The notes below the pieces were generated by a model. The model did not search any database and was not told where the DNA came from. It saw nothing but the letters and a program-made list of their open reading frames with translations. Shown one piece after another: positions 1-10,300 of a stretch of DNA of 64,000 bases; position 1 is the first letter of the stretch; the number at the start of each line of letters is the position of its first letter. The position numbers and the translations under genes were made by a program. This DNA is from Cyanoderma ruficeps (lineage: Eukaryota; Chordata; Aves; Passeriformes; Timaliidae): the NCBI GenBank assembly GCA_008694505.1, contig VZDJ01000219.1:14451058-14515057 (forward strand), written 5' to 3'.

Positions 1-2080
1 GAATTCCTCAAAACAACCTGCATTGAAAACACAGATTATGCAACAACCTATTTTTAATGAAGGATTTACTTGGTGTGATAAAGCACAAGATGGAATATCT
101 CGCTTTAAGTGCAGGGACCTTCCTGAAAAAAAGCATTCCCAGAAGCCAAACAATCAGCTCCCTGGTTTATTCACCTCCTGAGCAATGTGACACCAGGCTA
201 AAGAGCCCAGAAAATGCACATTTCACTGAGAGCTCTGAAGGCATGGCAAAGGACTGCAGCGTGAGTGACTCTTTGGAACAGCACAACATAAAGAAAAGAC
301 AGGATGCTTCGAGTTGAGGCTTTTCATTAACTCCCATCATTTCACTGGCACATCTATGAAGCTGAAGGTCTGTTTAAAGTGAGATACCTTTTAATTTTTA
401 CATCTGTTGCCATTATTAGCTGTCAGTTGCGTTTTGAAGCAGACACTTCACTGATACATTCGCTGTGATCTATTTTGAAGGATTATACCTTGAATAAACT
501 CTTCAAGAACATCCACATGCCAGACCCAGGATTTATGGAAGAGAATGGAACCGTTAAATAATGGATCAAGTGTCAAGATGGCCAAGATTCATCAGTCCCA
601 CAACAGAAAATAAACTGAATGCAGACTGAAAATCTCCCCCCTGCCCTGCCTCAACTCCTTGAACCAAGCCAAGCAACCCTCAGAAAGCCAGGACAGGCCA
701 TGCTGCTGGAATATAGAGAATTCCATAAGGAAGGACAGAGCAAACATCATCTGTCACACCCCAGACCAACAAAGAAGAGCTGAAGACCACAGATTCCTTC
801 AGGAAAGGAGAGTTTGAGGCCCAATGTAGACCCCAATTCTAACCCTACCCTCTAAGTGAGGCTACACTGGACACCCTCAATAAAACCTCTGGCAGTCACA
901 AGCAAAAAACGTGTGAATTACTCCCTGAACCACACTCTCATCACACCTGAGCTTCCCACCTTCTGGGGATAATAAAAACAAATGTCAAAGAAGTGTTGGG
1001 GCTGCTCCTTAAACGCCAGAATTTCACCAAGCTCCTCTGGGCTCCTGAGAAACTTCAAAGAGGGCAGGTGACGAGGTGTGGGGACACCTCGGGAACTGAG
1101 TGCAAGATACAAAATAAAATAAACCAAAACACACAAGCCTGAGTCACTGACACTTCTTTACTGTTGAGAATGTGCACCACAGAACATCAGGCCTCCTACA
1201 GGACCCAGTCCCTCCCCAGACAAGGATGAGCACATCCTGTCCCTGGTTGTTAAAGCAAAGAGCAGGGAGAAATGTATCACATTTTTTCAAGTGAGACTTC
1301 TGCTGTTTCCTTCTCTCATCGTTGTTTTGCAGTAGAAACTGAATTAACAAACTGGGAAAAGCACAGGTTTCAAGTCAGTGCAGTACCTGAAAACTGCTTC
1401 TGGGATTTTAACAATTGCAAATTGCCTATAAAAGTTTATTTTCATCACACAGCTCATGCACACCTTGGTGCAGGAAGTCTCTCCTTATCTTCCATAACAA
1501 AAAGCCCAATAAAGACATAATTTCAAACATATGTTTGAAACTACTACTACAGCACTACCAGGAACACACTGGACATCTCCTGGATGTCTAATTAAGGCTC
1601 TTAGGCCACAAAACAACTTTTTGCTCTTTCCCTCTCCCTCAAGAGCTATTATGAACACATGCAAGTCAGAAGGGAACTGGTTTAGAGAAGAAGACAAGAC
1701 ACATGTCCTCCACATCTGCAGCATTAGAAGGAAAATTTCAGTTAAATGATAAAGCAACAAAAAATGCCAAGTCTTGACTGCTGGCAAAACAACAGAACAT
1801 AAATTTAATCCCCCTTCCTTTCCTAATCTTTGGGAAGGAAAAAAAGAACCCACACACACAGAGAAATAATTATCCTTTCTCCAGAAGAACAAACTGAAAC
1901 CACAACTTCTTAATCCTGTGTTTTAGGATTTACAAATGCTACACTTGTCAGGTATTTCCCTCCCACCTACTTCCTCCTCCAGGTGCAGAGCAGGATTTCC
2001 TCTGAACCTGCAGGTGGGATGGACATCTCCTGTCCCCTGAGCAAACAGGGAGGGAGCAATGCCAGGGACAGGCAGCTCAC
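1..2080. other. Intergenic or PWWP2A intronic DNA, nothing recognised
   Basis: No exon, RNA gene or clear repeat could be recognised here. Because PWWP2A is transcribed leftward from about 6.5 kb and its later exons are not visible, this stretch is probably inside its first intron. That is an inference from gene direction, not something shown by the sequence. Confidence 0.4.
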
Positions 2081-2084
2081 AGGG

Positions 2085-2735
2085 CTTTAAACCCCAGAGA
2101 ACCAGGATGGGCTGGAAGGGACCTTAAACCCCACCCAGTGCCACCCCAGCCATGGCAGGGACACCTTCCATTGTCCCAAACCCCAGTGTCCAACCCGGCC
2201 TTGGGCACTGCCAGGGATCCAGGGGCACCACAGCTGCTCTGGGCACTCTGTGCCAGCCCTGCCCACCCTGCCAGGGAACAATTCCTGCCCCAGATCCCAC
2301 CTAACCCTGCCCTGGGTCAGTGGGAAGCCATTCCCCTCGTCCAGCCCCTCCAGTTCCTGGTGAAGTTCCCTCTCCAGCCTCCCTGCAGCCTCTTCAGAGC
2401 CTGGAAGGTGCTGTGAGGTCTCCACACAACCTCCTCCTCTCCAGAATGAGCATTCCCAGCTCATCCCCATGGGGAGGGTTTTCCTTCCAGCCCCCTCAGC
2501 ATCTTGGTGCCTCCTCTGGACCAGCTCCAGGTCCTGCTGTGCTGGGCCCCAGGAGCTCTGCAGGTGAAGTCTCACCCGAGCAGGGAAGGATCCCTGGGCT
2601 GTGGGATCAGCCCTGGGGATGTGGAGATTTCCCCCAAGCATTTCTGCTCCCTGTGTGAGGGCTGCTGCATTCCCTGTCCCTCCCCTCAGGACTGCATGAG
2701 GAACCCTCAGCAGAACCTCATCCTGCAGCACTAAG
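2085..2735 (-). mobile_element. CR1 LINE fragment, antisense
   Basis: Read on the minus strand this is the 3' part of a CR1 non-LTR retrotransposon. The diagnostic parts, seen in reverse on the plus strand, are the 'ggaagggacctta' end, 'ccatggcagggacacc', 'ccttgggcactgccaggg', and the run 'ccctgccctgggtcagtggg'. At about 650 bp it is the longest CR1 copy in the window, extending into the region before the 3' UTR. It is 5'-truncated, as most CR1 copies are. Long open frames across it are remnants or chance and do not indicate a host gene. Confidence 0.85.
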
Positions 2736-2739
2736 GCAC

Positions 2740-5390
2740 TTCAAAGGTAATGGCAGCAGCACTAATGAAGTTTAACAGTGGGAACACATCCTTAATTTGT
2801 GCAATGAGCCTTCAGAGTAACCACAGAGGGGACATGCTCCTCTCCAGATGAGGATTTACTGCACACCTGATGGACTGGGCACTCAGGACAATGTGGGTTC
2901 CTGTTTTCTCCTGATTTTTAACACTTCCTGGGCAGCAGGTTCAGGAGGCTGCCACTGGTACAGGCAGGGAAATGACCTCAAATAATTACCTTAGGCACCT
3001 CCTTACCTCAAATAAATGTAGGAATAAAGCCCATTTTTATAGGAGTGGTATAAACTCCTAAAGGGATATCCCATTTACAGGGGCTGGGAGAGGGAATCAG
3101 GCCCTTCATACAAATATCACTGACCTCATATCAAACTCATCAAGAATAAAATGCCAAGCCAGGGCATCATCTCAACAATGGAAAAAGCAAGTAAGGTAAA
3201 ACAGCCAAATCCCCTTTAAAATCACAAATATATGGGGATATTTTTGCTTTTCTTTCAGTAAGAAGTTTAAGTAACTCAGAACGTGACTTGAGAAGACAAA
3301 AAAGAACACAATGAACAGGTTTTTTAAAAAGTCACTTAAACTTACTCTTCTGTACAGTATGGAAGTAGCACCTTCACTGCTCTGGAGGGTGCAGAAGGGA
3401 AAGAGAAATTAAGATCCAAAAAGGAATAGGAATTCTTTCCCTCTGATCATACAATGAACACAGCATTAGCATGTGCAGTGACACACAGCCACTTTTGCAA
3501 GCTCCTGAATGATTAAATTCTAATGCAAATTCTCACTTTTACTTAGTTAAGAGCTGTCAGTCTTAAAATATTGATCCCTTTGGCATTAGGGAAGTTTGTG
3601 AGATTATTCTCATGCATTTGAATGAGAGCGATTTCAGCAACCACCCATCTCTCCTGCTGGAAATCCCAGTGTTGTCATGTAAATGGATGGAATTTAGGTG
3701 GTTCTTATTTAACCCTGCCCTTCTTCTTTCTTTTTGGTCCAGTGGAAAAACTTATGACAAGAATTCCAGGGCCTGCCACAGACACAGAAGGAAGTTCATG
3801 AAAAATATTCATGTTCTGCGAGTCCAGGTGCTGCTACATTAAACAAAAATAAATATATAAGGAAAAGCTGTCACCTAGACAGTACCACCTGTTAGTCACC
3901 ACCGAAGTGGTAAAATGGAATTGTTGGACATGCAGGCAACACTTTTTTTTAACAACGCTTCCATTTCTTAGAGGTAGGAAGCTCTTGGACTATTTCTAGA
4001 GCTTGTTTTCCACTGCATTTCCTGCTCTGAGACATCTGATAGAGACTCCTGTTATCTACCAACGTCTGGCTGTCTCCAGCCAAATATTACAGACCTTATG
4101 TCTCAAAATTCAGTTTTTCCTGTCCAGGCCCTCTGCAGAGCTTGGCCTTGAGAATTTAAATTCCCACGTAAAAGCACCTCTGAAGGAATAAACGGCTGCA
4201 CTGCCAAGAGAACCTGGGAAGGACAGCCCCAGGCTCCCTGTAGGGCTTTTCCAAGTTCCCACTGCAGAGCTTTGTCCCAGGAGCTGGGCTTGGACCCAGG
4301 GAGGCTGGAGATGCTTCCACCAAGGCACAGCAGCAGCAGCAGCAGCCAGCCTGCAAACTGCCTGCTGCTGCAAAGGGCTGCAGATGTGCTGCATGCCAGA
4401 GGCTCCTCAGCGCCCAGGAGCCCGGGAAAGCTCGGGATGTTTGTGGCCAGGGTGTGTTTAGGAGGACAGGATCCCTTTCAGGAGAAAAGGAGAAGCTGGT
4501 ATTTTCCTGCAGGGGCTTTGTCACCCTCCTGCCCATGGCATTCTGCTGGGACAACTTCAAACCTACAAAAGAACTTGTGTTACCCAGGATTACACTTCAC
4601 CTGTGTCACCTCCTGCCCTGCTCCCAGATGCTGTTTCACCCTACCAGTGGCTGGAGTTTTGCTCAGCATTTCACACCTCATCAAGCGACAGACTGAAAAT
4701 ATCATTCCATGACATTATCCAAAATTTGGGGTTCAGGAAAGGTCTTTTGTGTCAAAGCCCAACCACGCAGTGAGGCCTAAGCCAGAAGTGCTGGTCCCCA
4801 CAATTCTCCTTTTAGGAACCACTGACAATATTAATATTTCAGGAAGTCGCTGAACAGTTACTAACAACATAAAAGGAGTGATAAAAGACGTATGTTCACA
4901 CACAGCTTAAATCTAGGGGGGCAATGTGCTGCATATTTTGCATAGCGATTATTTTAAATAATAACTTTAAATTTTGCATTTCTCTCATGAACTTGCAGAG
5001 TCCTTAGAAGTCTAAAAAAACCCACTTAGACGAAGAAATATTTTCACCTGCTGATAGAACCTAGATCGTTTGTAAGATACCATGATCTCTCCCAAGAGCT
5101 TCTCACTACTGAAAGGCAGTGAAAAAAAGCAAACCCCAATCCCCGCTGTCTGATAAGTTATTCAGAGATGCGTAAAAATCCCCCTCCCCGTCCACGAGGA
5201 TATTTAAGAACCATGAAACTTCACCCCGTTCATTGCACACAAGGAGCAATCAGTACTAATTAATAACTGCAACAGCTTAGCTGGAAAACCATTATTCTGG
5301 AAAATAGCACGTTCTGAAAGAGAAGGTTACCTAGGCAATGTAAGCCCCAACGAACAGGGCAATCAGATCTCTGGGGCTGCTCCCTACAAA
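2740..5390. other. PWWP2A intron 1, nothing recognised
   Basis: No exon matching PWWP2A or another gene was recognised. The only clear structure is a short (CAG)6 run at 4328-4345. The 4850-5250 part is AT-rich with several TAAT motifs, but no defined element could be assigned. Confidence 0.4.
4328..4345 (+). repeat. (CAG)6 microsatellite
   Basis: Six perfect CAG units occur in noncoding DNA, flanked by further CAGC-rich sequence. No gene frame was assigned across it. Confidence 0.8.
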
Positions 5391-5834
5391 GACAGGAATG
5401 AACGCCGAGCTGAGCTCGGGTGCTTCTCCCGGCGCTCAGGGATGCTGCCGCACGCCCTGGGAACCCCGGCCAAGCCCAAAGGCTGTGCCCATGTGCTCGC
5501 CCCTCTCCTGCCTCTCCCGATTTCCCATTCCCCGGGCGGGAGGGGGCCCTGCCCACCCTCGGCCCCAAGGGTCGAGGAGGAGGAAGAGGAGGAAGAGGAT
5601 GCCCGGGAGCTGCTGCTCCGCTCCCCGGGGAGGACGCGGGGGCAGGAGATGCTTGGCCCGGGGCGGAGTGGGGCCAAGGAGGGCTGGGATGGAATGGGAA
5701 GCGATGGGATGGGAGGGAAGGGGAAGCTGCAGAGCCCACGAGGGTCCCGGCGGGGCCGCCCCCATCGGCTCCGGGAGCGCTCCCGGGCTCGGCGCTGGGT
5801 GGGGGCTCGGGCTCGGCTCCCCCCGAGCTCTCAC

Positions 5835-6493
5835 CTTTTCGAGAGGTCCATGAGGACCCCGGAAAAAAGCTTCTCTCCCAGCCGGAACGAGACCACCAGG
5901 GCGTCCTCGATGATGTGGTCCAGGGTGACCCGCACCTCGGAGCCGGGCAGCAGCGCCGGCGCCTCCGCCTCCCCTCCGCCCGGGGCCGCGGGCACCGCCG
6001 GCTCGGGCTCCACCGCGGCGGCGGCGGCAGCATCCGGCTCCTCCTCCTCCGGCCGGGGCGGCTCCTCCCCGGGCCCCGCGGAGCCCCCGGCAGCCGGCGG
6101 GCAGGGCTGCGGCGGCTCCCGGGCCGGCTCGGGCGGCGGGCAGGGCTGCGGCGGCTCCGAGCACCCCGGGCTGGGCGCTGCGCGGGGCTCGGCCCGCGGC
6201 GATTCCACCCCCGGGCTGCGCGGCGGCGGCGGCTCCTCCGTCCTTCCCGCGTCCGGCTCGCGAGTCCCGCCGGGGCTCCGGGCGCGCTGCACCGGCGGCG
6301 GCTCCTCGGCCTTGCCGCCGTCGGCCTCCTCGCCATCCGGCACCGCCGACTCCACGGCCTCGCTGACGGCGGGTAGAGGGTCCGCGCCGGCCTCGCTGCC
6401 CGGGATCGGCTCCATCTCGGGCTCGGCCTCGCCGGCCCCGCCGTCCCCCGGCACCGCCGCAGTCGCCGCCGCCTCCGCAGCCATGGCCGCCAT
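5835..6493 (-). CDS. PWWP2A: PWWP2A, coding exon 1 (partial gene)
   Basis: PWWP2A is a nuclear chromatin reader that binds H2A.Z nucleosomes and H3K36me3 and associates with NuRD-type deacetylase complexes. Only exon 1 is here: 659 nt, 219 codons plus two bases, ending at a canonical donor (AAAAG|gtgag, first intron base 5834). The product begins MAAMAAEAAATAA, as family members do. It runs through about 180 residues of acidic, proline- and alanine-rich disordered sequence, then reaches the conserved end HIIEDALVVSFRLGEK followed by MDLSK. The Met at 6493 is preferred over the one at 6484 because the family protein starts with MAA followed by VAAEAAAT or a close variant. The PWWP domain lies in later exons beyond the left edge. 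The identification rests on the two conserved ends and on the FABP6 neighbour. Confidence 0.9.
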
Positions 6494-6496
6494 TTT
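6486..6496 (-). promoter_or_regulatory. YY1-type site overlapping the PWWP2A start codon
   Basis: The minus strand reads AAAATGGCGGC, one base from the YY1 consensus AAGATGGCGGC, with the ATG of the motif being the start codon. YY1 sites of this orientation are commonly found just downstream of the transcription start in CpG-island promoters. Binding itself is inferred. Confidence 0.55.
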
Positions 6497-6830
6497 CTCT
6501 GCCGCCTCCCTCCAGCAGCGGGAGCGACGGCCACGGCCCGCGGGGAGGGAGGGCCCGCCCCCCGCGCCCGCAGCCTGTGCCCTATTGGCGGGCGCGCCGC
6601 AATGCTGCGTTCCTATTGGGTATTTTAGCTGTCCATCCGGCCCCGCCGGAACTTCTCGTTGGCCAGCGGGGGCTTCATTCAGTGCAGAGCCGGGAAGGGG
6701 AAGAGGGGGCGTGGTTTAATAATTTATAGGCAGCCGGTGAGGGGCGGGGTGGGGCTGGTGGGGCAGAGCCCCCATCTGATTGGTGAAGGGAGGCGCCGCT
6801 CCCGAGGGAAGCCCGTGATTGGCGGCGCCA
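6494..6830 (-). promoter_or_regulatory. PWWP2A promoter with four CCAAT boxes
   Basis: Four CCAAT boxes, seen as ATTGG on the plus strand, stand at 6584-6588, 6615-6619, 6779-6783 and 6818-6822. All read CCAAT in the direction of PWWP2A. A TATA-like TATAAAT lies at 6722-6728 on the minus strand, and GC boxes lie near 6705-6713 and 6741-6749. The arrangement suggests an NF-Y and Sp1 driven promoter. The exact start of transcription cannot be fixed from sequence. Confidence 0.6.
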
Positions 6831-7095
6831 AGTGTCCGTGGGGGGCGGGAAGCGGGGCCGGGGAGTGTGAGGGGGAAGATGGTGAGGGCGGGAGGGCGGC
6901 CATGGCGGGCAGGGGTCGCCTCTCAGAGGGATCACCTCGCTCCTCAGCGTGCTCAGGTCACCCCTCGTGGATCCCCCTGGAGCGGCTCCCCCGCGGGGCA
7001 CAGCCCGGCGCTGTCTCCTGCGTTGTACAGTGAGGGCAGGGGAACTGCTCGTCTCCGTGCTTGGGAGGCACTGAGGGATGACACTGGCGAGAAGG

Positions 7096-7375
7096 AAGAT
7101 CATAGAATATGCTGAGTTAAAAGAGACCCACAAGGATCGTCTATTCTGACTCCTGCCCCAACAATCCCAGCCTGCGCATCCCTGGAGCGCTGTCCAAGCT
7201 CTCCTGGAGCTCTGGCAGCCTCGGGGCCGTGCCCATTCCCTGGGGGCAGTGCCAGCACCCTCTGGGGGAAGAACCTTTCCCAAAATCCTACCTGACCCTG
7301 CCCTGGCACAGCTCCAGCCCTGCCCTGGGTCCTGTCCCTGTCACCACAGATCAGTGTCGGACCCTCCTGTTGCTC
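7096..7375 (-). mobile_element. CR1 LINE 3' fragment, antisense
   Basis: Seen on the plus strand, it starts with 'catagaatatgctgagtt' and 'gagacccacaaggatc', followed by CR1 body sequence such as 'gagctctggcagcctcgggg' and 'accctctgggggaagaacc'. This 3' end type differs from the other CR1 copies here, which carry a 'ggaagggaccttaaa' type end. It closely matches the tail of the SINE at 17938-18071. Confidence 0.85.
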
Positions 7376-10300
7376 TCACCTGATGTGGGGAAGGCAGAGG
7401 GACTAGCGCCTTTTGTGAGGTAAATCGGCATTTACAAGTGTTAACACACTTGGCGATTTAGACACATCAGGTGAAGGTGGAAAACGTGGAGTCGAAAGCA
7501 GAGAAAAGGAGTTAATAATTTCCTTGTACTACAGCGGGATGCTCCCAGCCCGGTCCAGCCCGGCCTTGGACGCTCCGGGGCCGAGGCAGCTCTGTGATTT
7601 ATTCTGCACCTCGGAAGGTTCACAGACACTCGCACTCAGAAGTTTGCAAAAGCCCATTTCCAGCCACCTTTCAGGCAGGGAGGCCAGAAAGGTCGCGGCC
7701 TTCGCTACAAGGCAGAGATGTTTTATCTTGTGATGGTATTTCTTTAGCGCTCTGTGCGCTCAGGACACTCAGCCCCTGTTCCCTTCCCTGTGTGCCCTAA
7801 ATCCCGAGCCTACAAGAAATTCCCGACTAACACAGCTAGAAACTAAAACTACTCAGCCCTGGAGCTGATGGGATGCTCAGATCCAACAGCTCAGCCCAGC
7901 AGGCTCTTCGTTATGTTAAGCTCGGATTTATGTAAAGGATGGGCATAAAATGGAAGATTTCCTCTTGCGAGTCTTCTGCTGGAACGCACCTTTTCAGCAG
8001 GTGTTGCTTGTAGAAGACAGTGGCCATTTAAATGCAAATTGTTGTGTTTTACACCCCCTGGAGTCCCCAGCAATTCCTGTGCTCCATGGGGAGCAGAGTG
8101 GGTGTATGGCTTCTTCTCTGCCTCACTGCAGTAACAGCAGATTATGTGCTTGACCCTGCTGAGGGATCAAAATAAAACATAAACCGCTCCTTTGAATGTT
8201 GAACGGTGCTGTGTGTGCTTTCAAAAAGAGGTAAATAAAGACATTTGTATCCCAGAATAATGCCCCACAGAAGTATCATACCATAGGTAACACATTCAAC
8301 CTTACTAACATAGGCATGTGAATGCAGGATGGAACTCATAAATTTAACAAAAAAAGCCCCCACTATATAATTTCTTTCCATCCCAAATACCTTTGATCAC
8401 CACTTAATTTCTATTTATTTCAAATCTAACCTGTAATCTCCTTAAGACAGGATTTGCCTTACAGTGGCTGGTCTGCAGAGTGGTTGCATAGCTGGAGTCT
8501 TTTTTTCTATCCTGGAACCTTTAGAAATTGCCAAAATAAAACTAATTAAGTTAATGAAACAGATTGCACTACCACACTCTCTGTAAATTAAAACAAGTGT
8601 CTCTGTGTTCAGCAAGTGGCAGGAAGGACAGAAGTGGAGAGAAGAAACTATAAATTACAGAGAGGAGCAGAGACAATCAGAGGGAACAGAACAATTAAAA
8701 TGAAGGCAGGAAAGATGCCGAGCTCCATAAAGATGTGTTGCAGTAAATTGTTGGGGTGGGCAGCTGAGGAATCTGAGTTGGGGTGGACAGTGAGGGGATG
8801 TGGGGAAGCAGCAGATCCCGCTGGAGCTGTGTGCAGGGCACCCACGGGGAGGGAACTGTTTGCGTGGGCAAGCTGGGACACGAGATGGATCTGGGCACAG
8901 GAGCCTTTAAACTCAGCATTAGTGATATTGATTTGTTCTGCCATGAAACTCCACTCTGGGGGTGTGAACAGCCCCAGCAGGTCAGAGTACTTCAGGTAAT
9001 AACTAATGGGGTGGGGGTGTGGAGGTTTTAGATGCTGGACAGTGGGAGCATCACTCTCTGGGCATCAAGTTCCATGGAAATGCACTGCCAGGAAGAGCCA
9101 GCACCCAGTACATGGCTTGAAGGAGCAATATTCACAAATGGGCAGTAATCAGGGTTCCAGCGAAGCCAAATCCGTGACTGCAGCTTCCCTCAGCTTCCTT
9201 GGAGCCAGGCTGTGTCAGCAGGCTCCACAAGGAGCTGCCCCGGGAATTGCCCAGGGGCTGGAATTTGTGGTGCCGCTGGTATCCCGGAGCTGGGGAGCTC
9301 CAGGTTCCCTGTGCTGTCCTTGCTGCCCTGGTGTGTGTCAGTGTGGCACACTGGGCTCCGGAGGAGTGTGTGGGTTTACAGGGACACTTTGTCTTGGTGG
9401 GACAGCAGATCCCTCTCCTGATACCTGCACTGGGGTGGAGGAACTTGAGAGAGGAGATTCTCAGCCCGGAGTTCCAGCAGCCCCCCTGAGGCTGTGGGAC
9501 TCCCCACACTCCAGGGTGAGGTTTGTATCCTCCCTGCAGCCTTTGCAGGCTCTCTGCTGCAGGAACACACAGCTCTGCTGCCCTGCTCAATCCCAGCTGA
9601 GTGACAGTGGCTTCCTGTGCCTGCCACAGTCACAGCGGCTTCCTGTGACCCTGGGCAGGGCCACCAAACCCTCCCCGAGTCAGGCTGAGTGTGCACAGCT
9701 TTACACAGTGCTGATAAATCCACCAGTCAGCGTTTCCAAGGCATGATCTGCCCGTGGGGAATGTTCAAGGCTTTCTAAATTAAAAAGGAAAAGTGTAACC
9801 AGTGAAAACCACCGTGCATGAGCAATGCAGAGGGATACAGCAAATAAACTGAAAGTAAATCTGGGTCTTGGTTTTGTGCTGCAAACTCACTGCTCCTCTG
9901 ACGGATTAGGAAAGTAATACTCTTTCAACAATTGTTAATTATATTTAAGATGGATTGGAATTTGTTAGTGAATTATTACAGAAAGTTAGTTTGGGGTGAG
10001 AAAATCATCAGTCCTTCCTGCAATGTTGGTAACTGATCTCTGTGGCCCTATGAACGTGGAGCTCATTTTGTTGGGTTTAGGAATGAGCATTAAAGGATTT
10101 GGAATGAGCATTAAAGGAAACCTCACTGCAGGCACACGTGCCCCAGAATTCTGCCCTGCACTCTGAAAAGTCAATTATGTGCTGCATTTCTTGTGAACAA
10201 GAGATGAAGTCAATGAGTGGGGCTTTACCTAATGTCCATATGGAGAATTGATTGAAATTCATTTCTATAGGTGGGGTTATTTTTAAAAAAAGGTAATTGT

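Larger units (their letters stand above)
5400..7030. promoter_or_regulatory. CpG island over PWWP2A exon 1 and promoter
   Basis: This stretch is very rich in C, G and CpG compared with both flanks, with GC boxes such as 'ggggcgggg'. It covers the start of intron 1, coding exon 1 and the promoter of PWWP2A, which is typical of a housekeeping or developmental gene. It continues about 500 bp upstream of the coding start, which leaves room for divergent transcription, though no plus-strand gene was recognised. Confidence 0.8.

Noticed and set aside
1..6. Leading GAATTC as a cloning junction
   Set aside because: A six-base site at a window edge is easily chance, and adjoining sequence shows no vector.
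2087..2731. 214-codon open frame on the minus strand
   Set aside because: It lies wholly within a CR1 fragment and does not encode the recognisable reverse transcriptase or endonuclease core.
5260..6719. Long open frames on both strands across the CpG island (424 and 425 codons)
   Set aside because: They are shadows of the GC-rich PWWP2A exon; composition is arginine- or proline-biased and the real frame is fixed by the conserved PWWP2A ends and a canonical donor.
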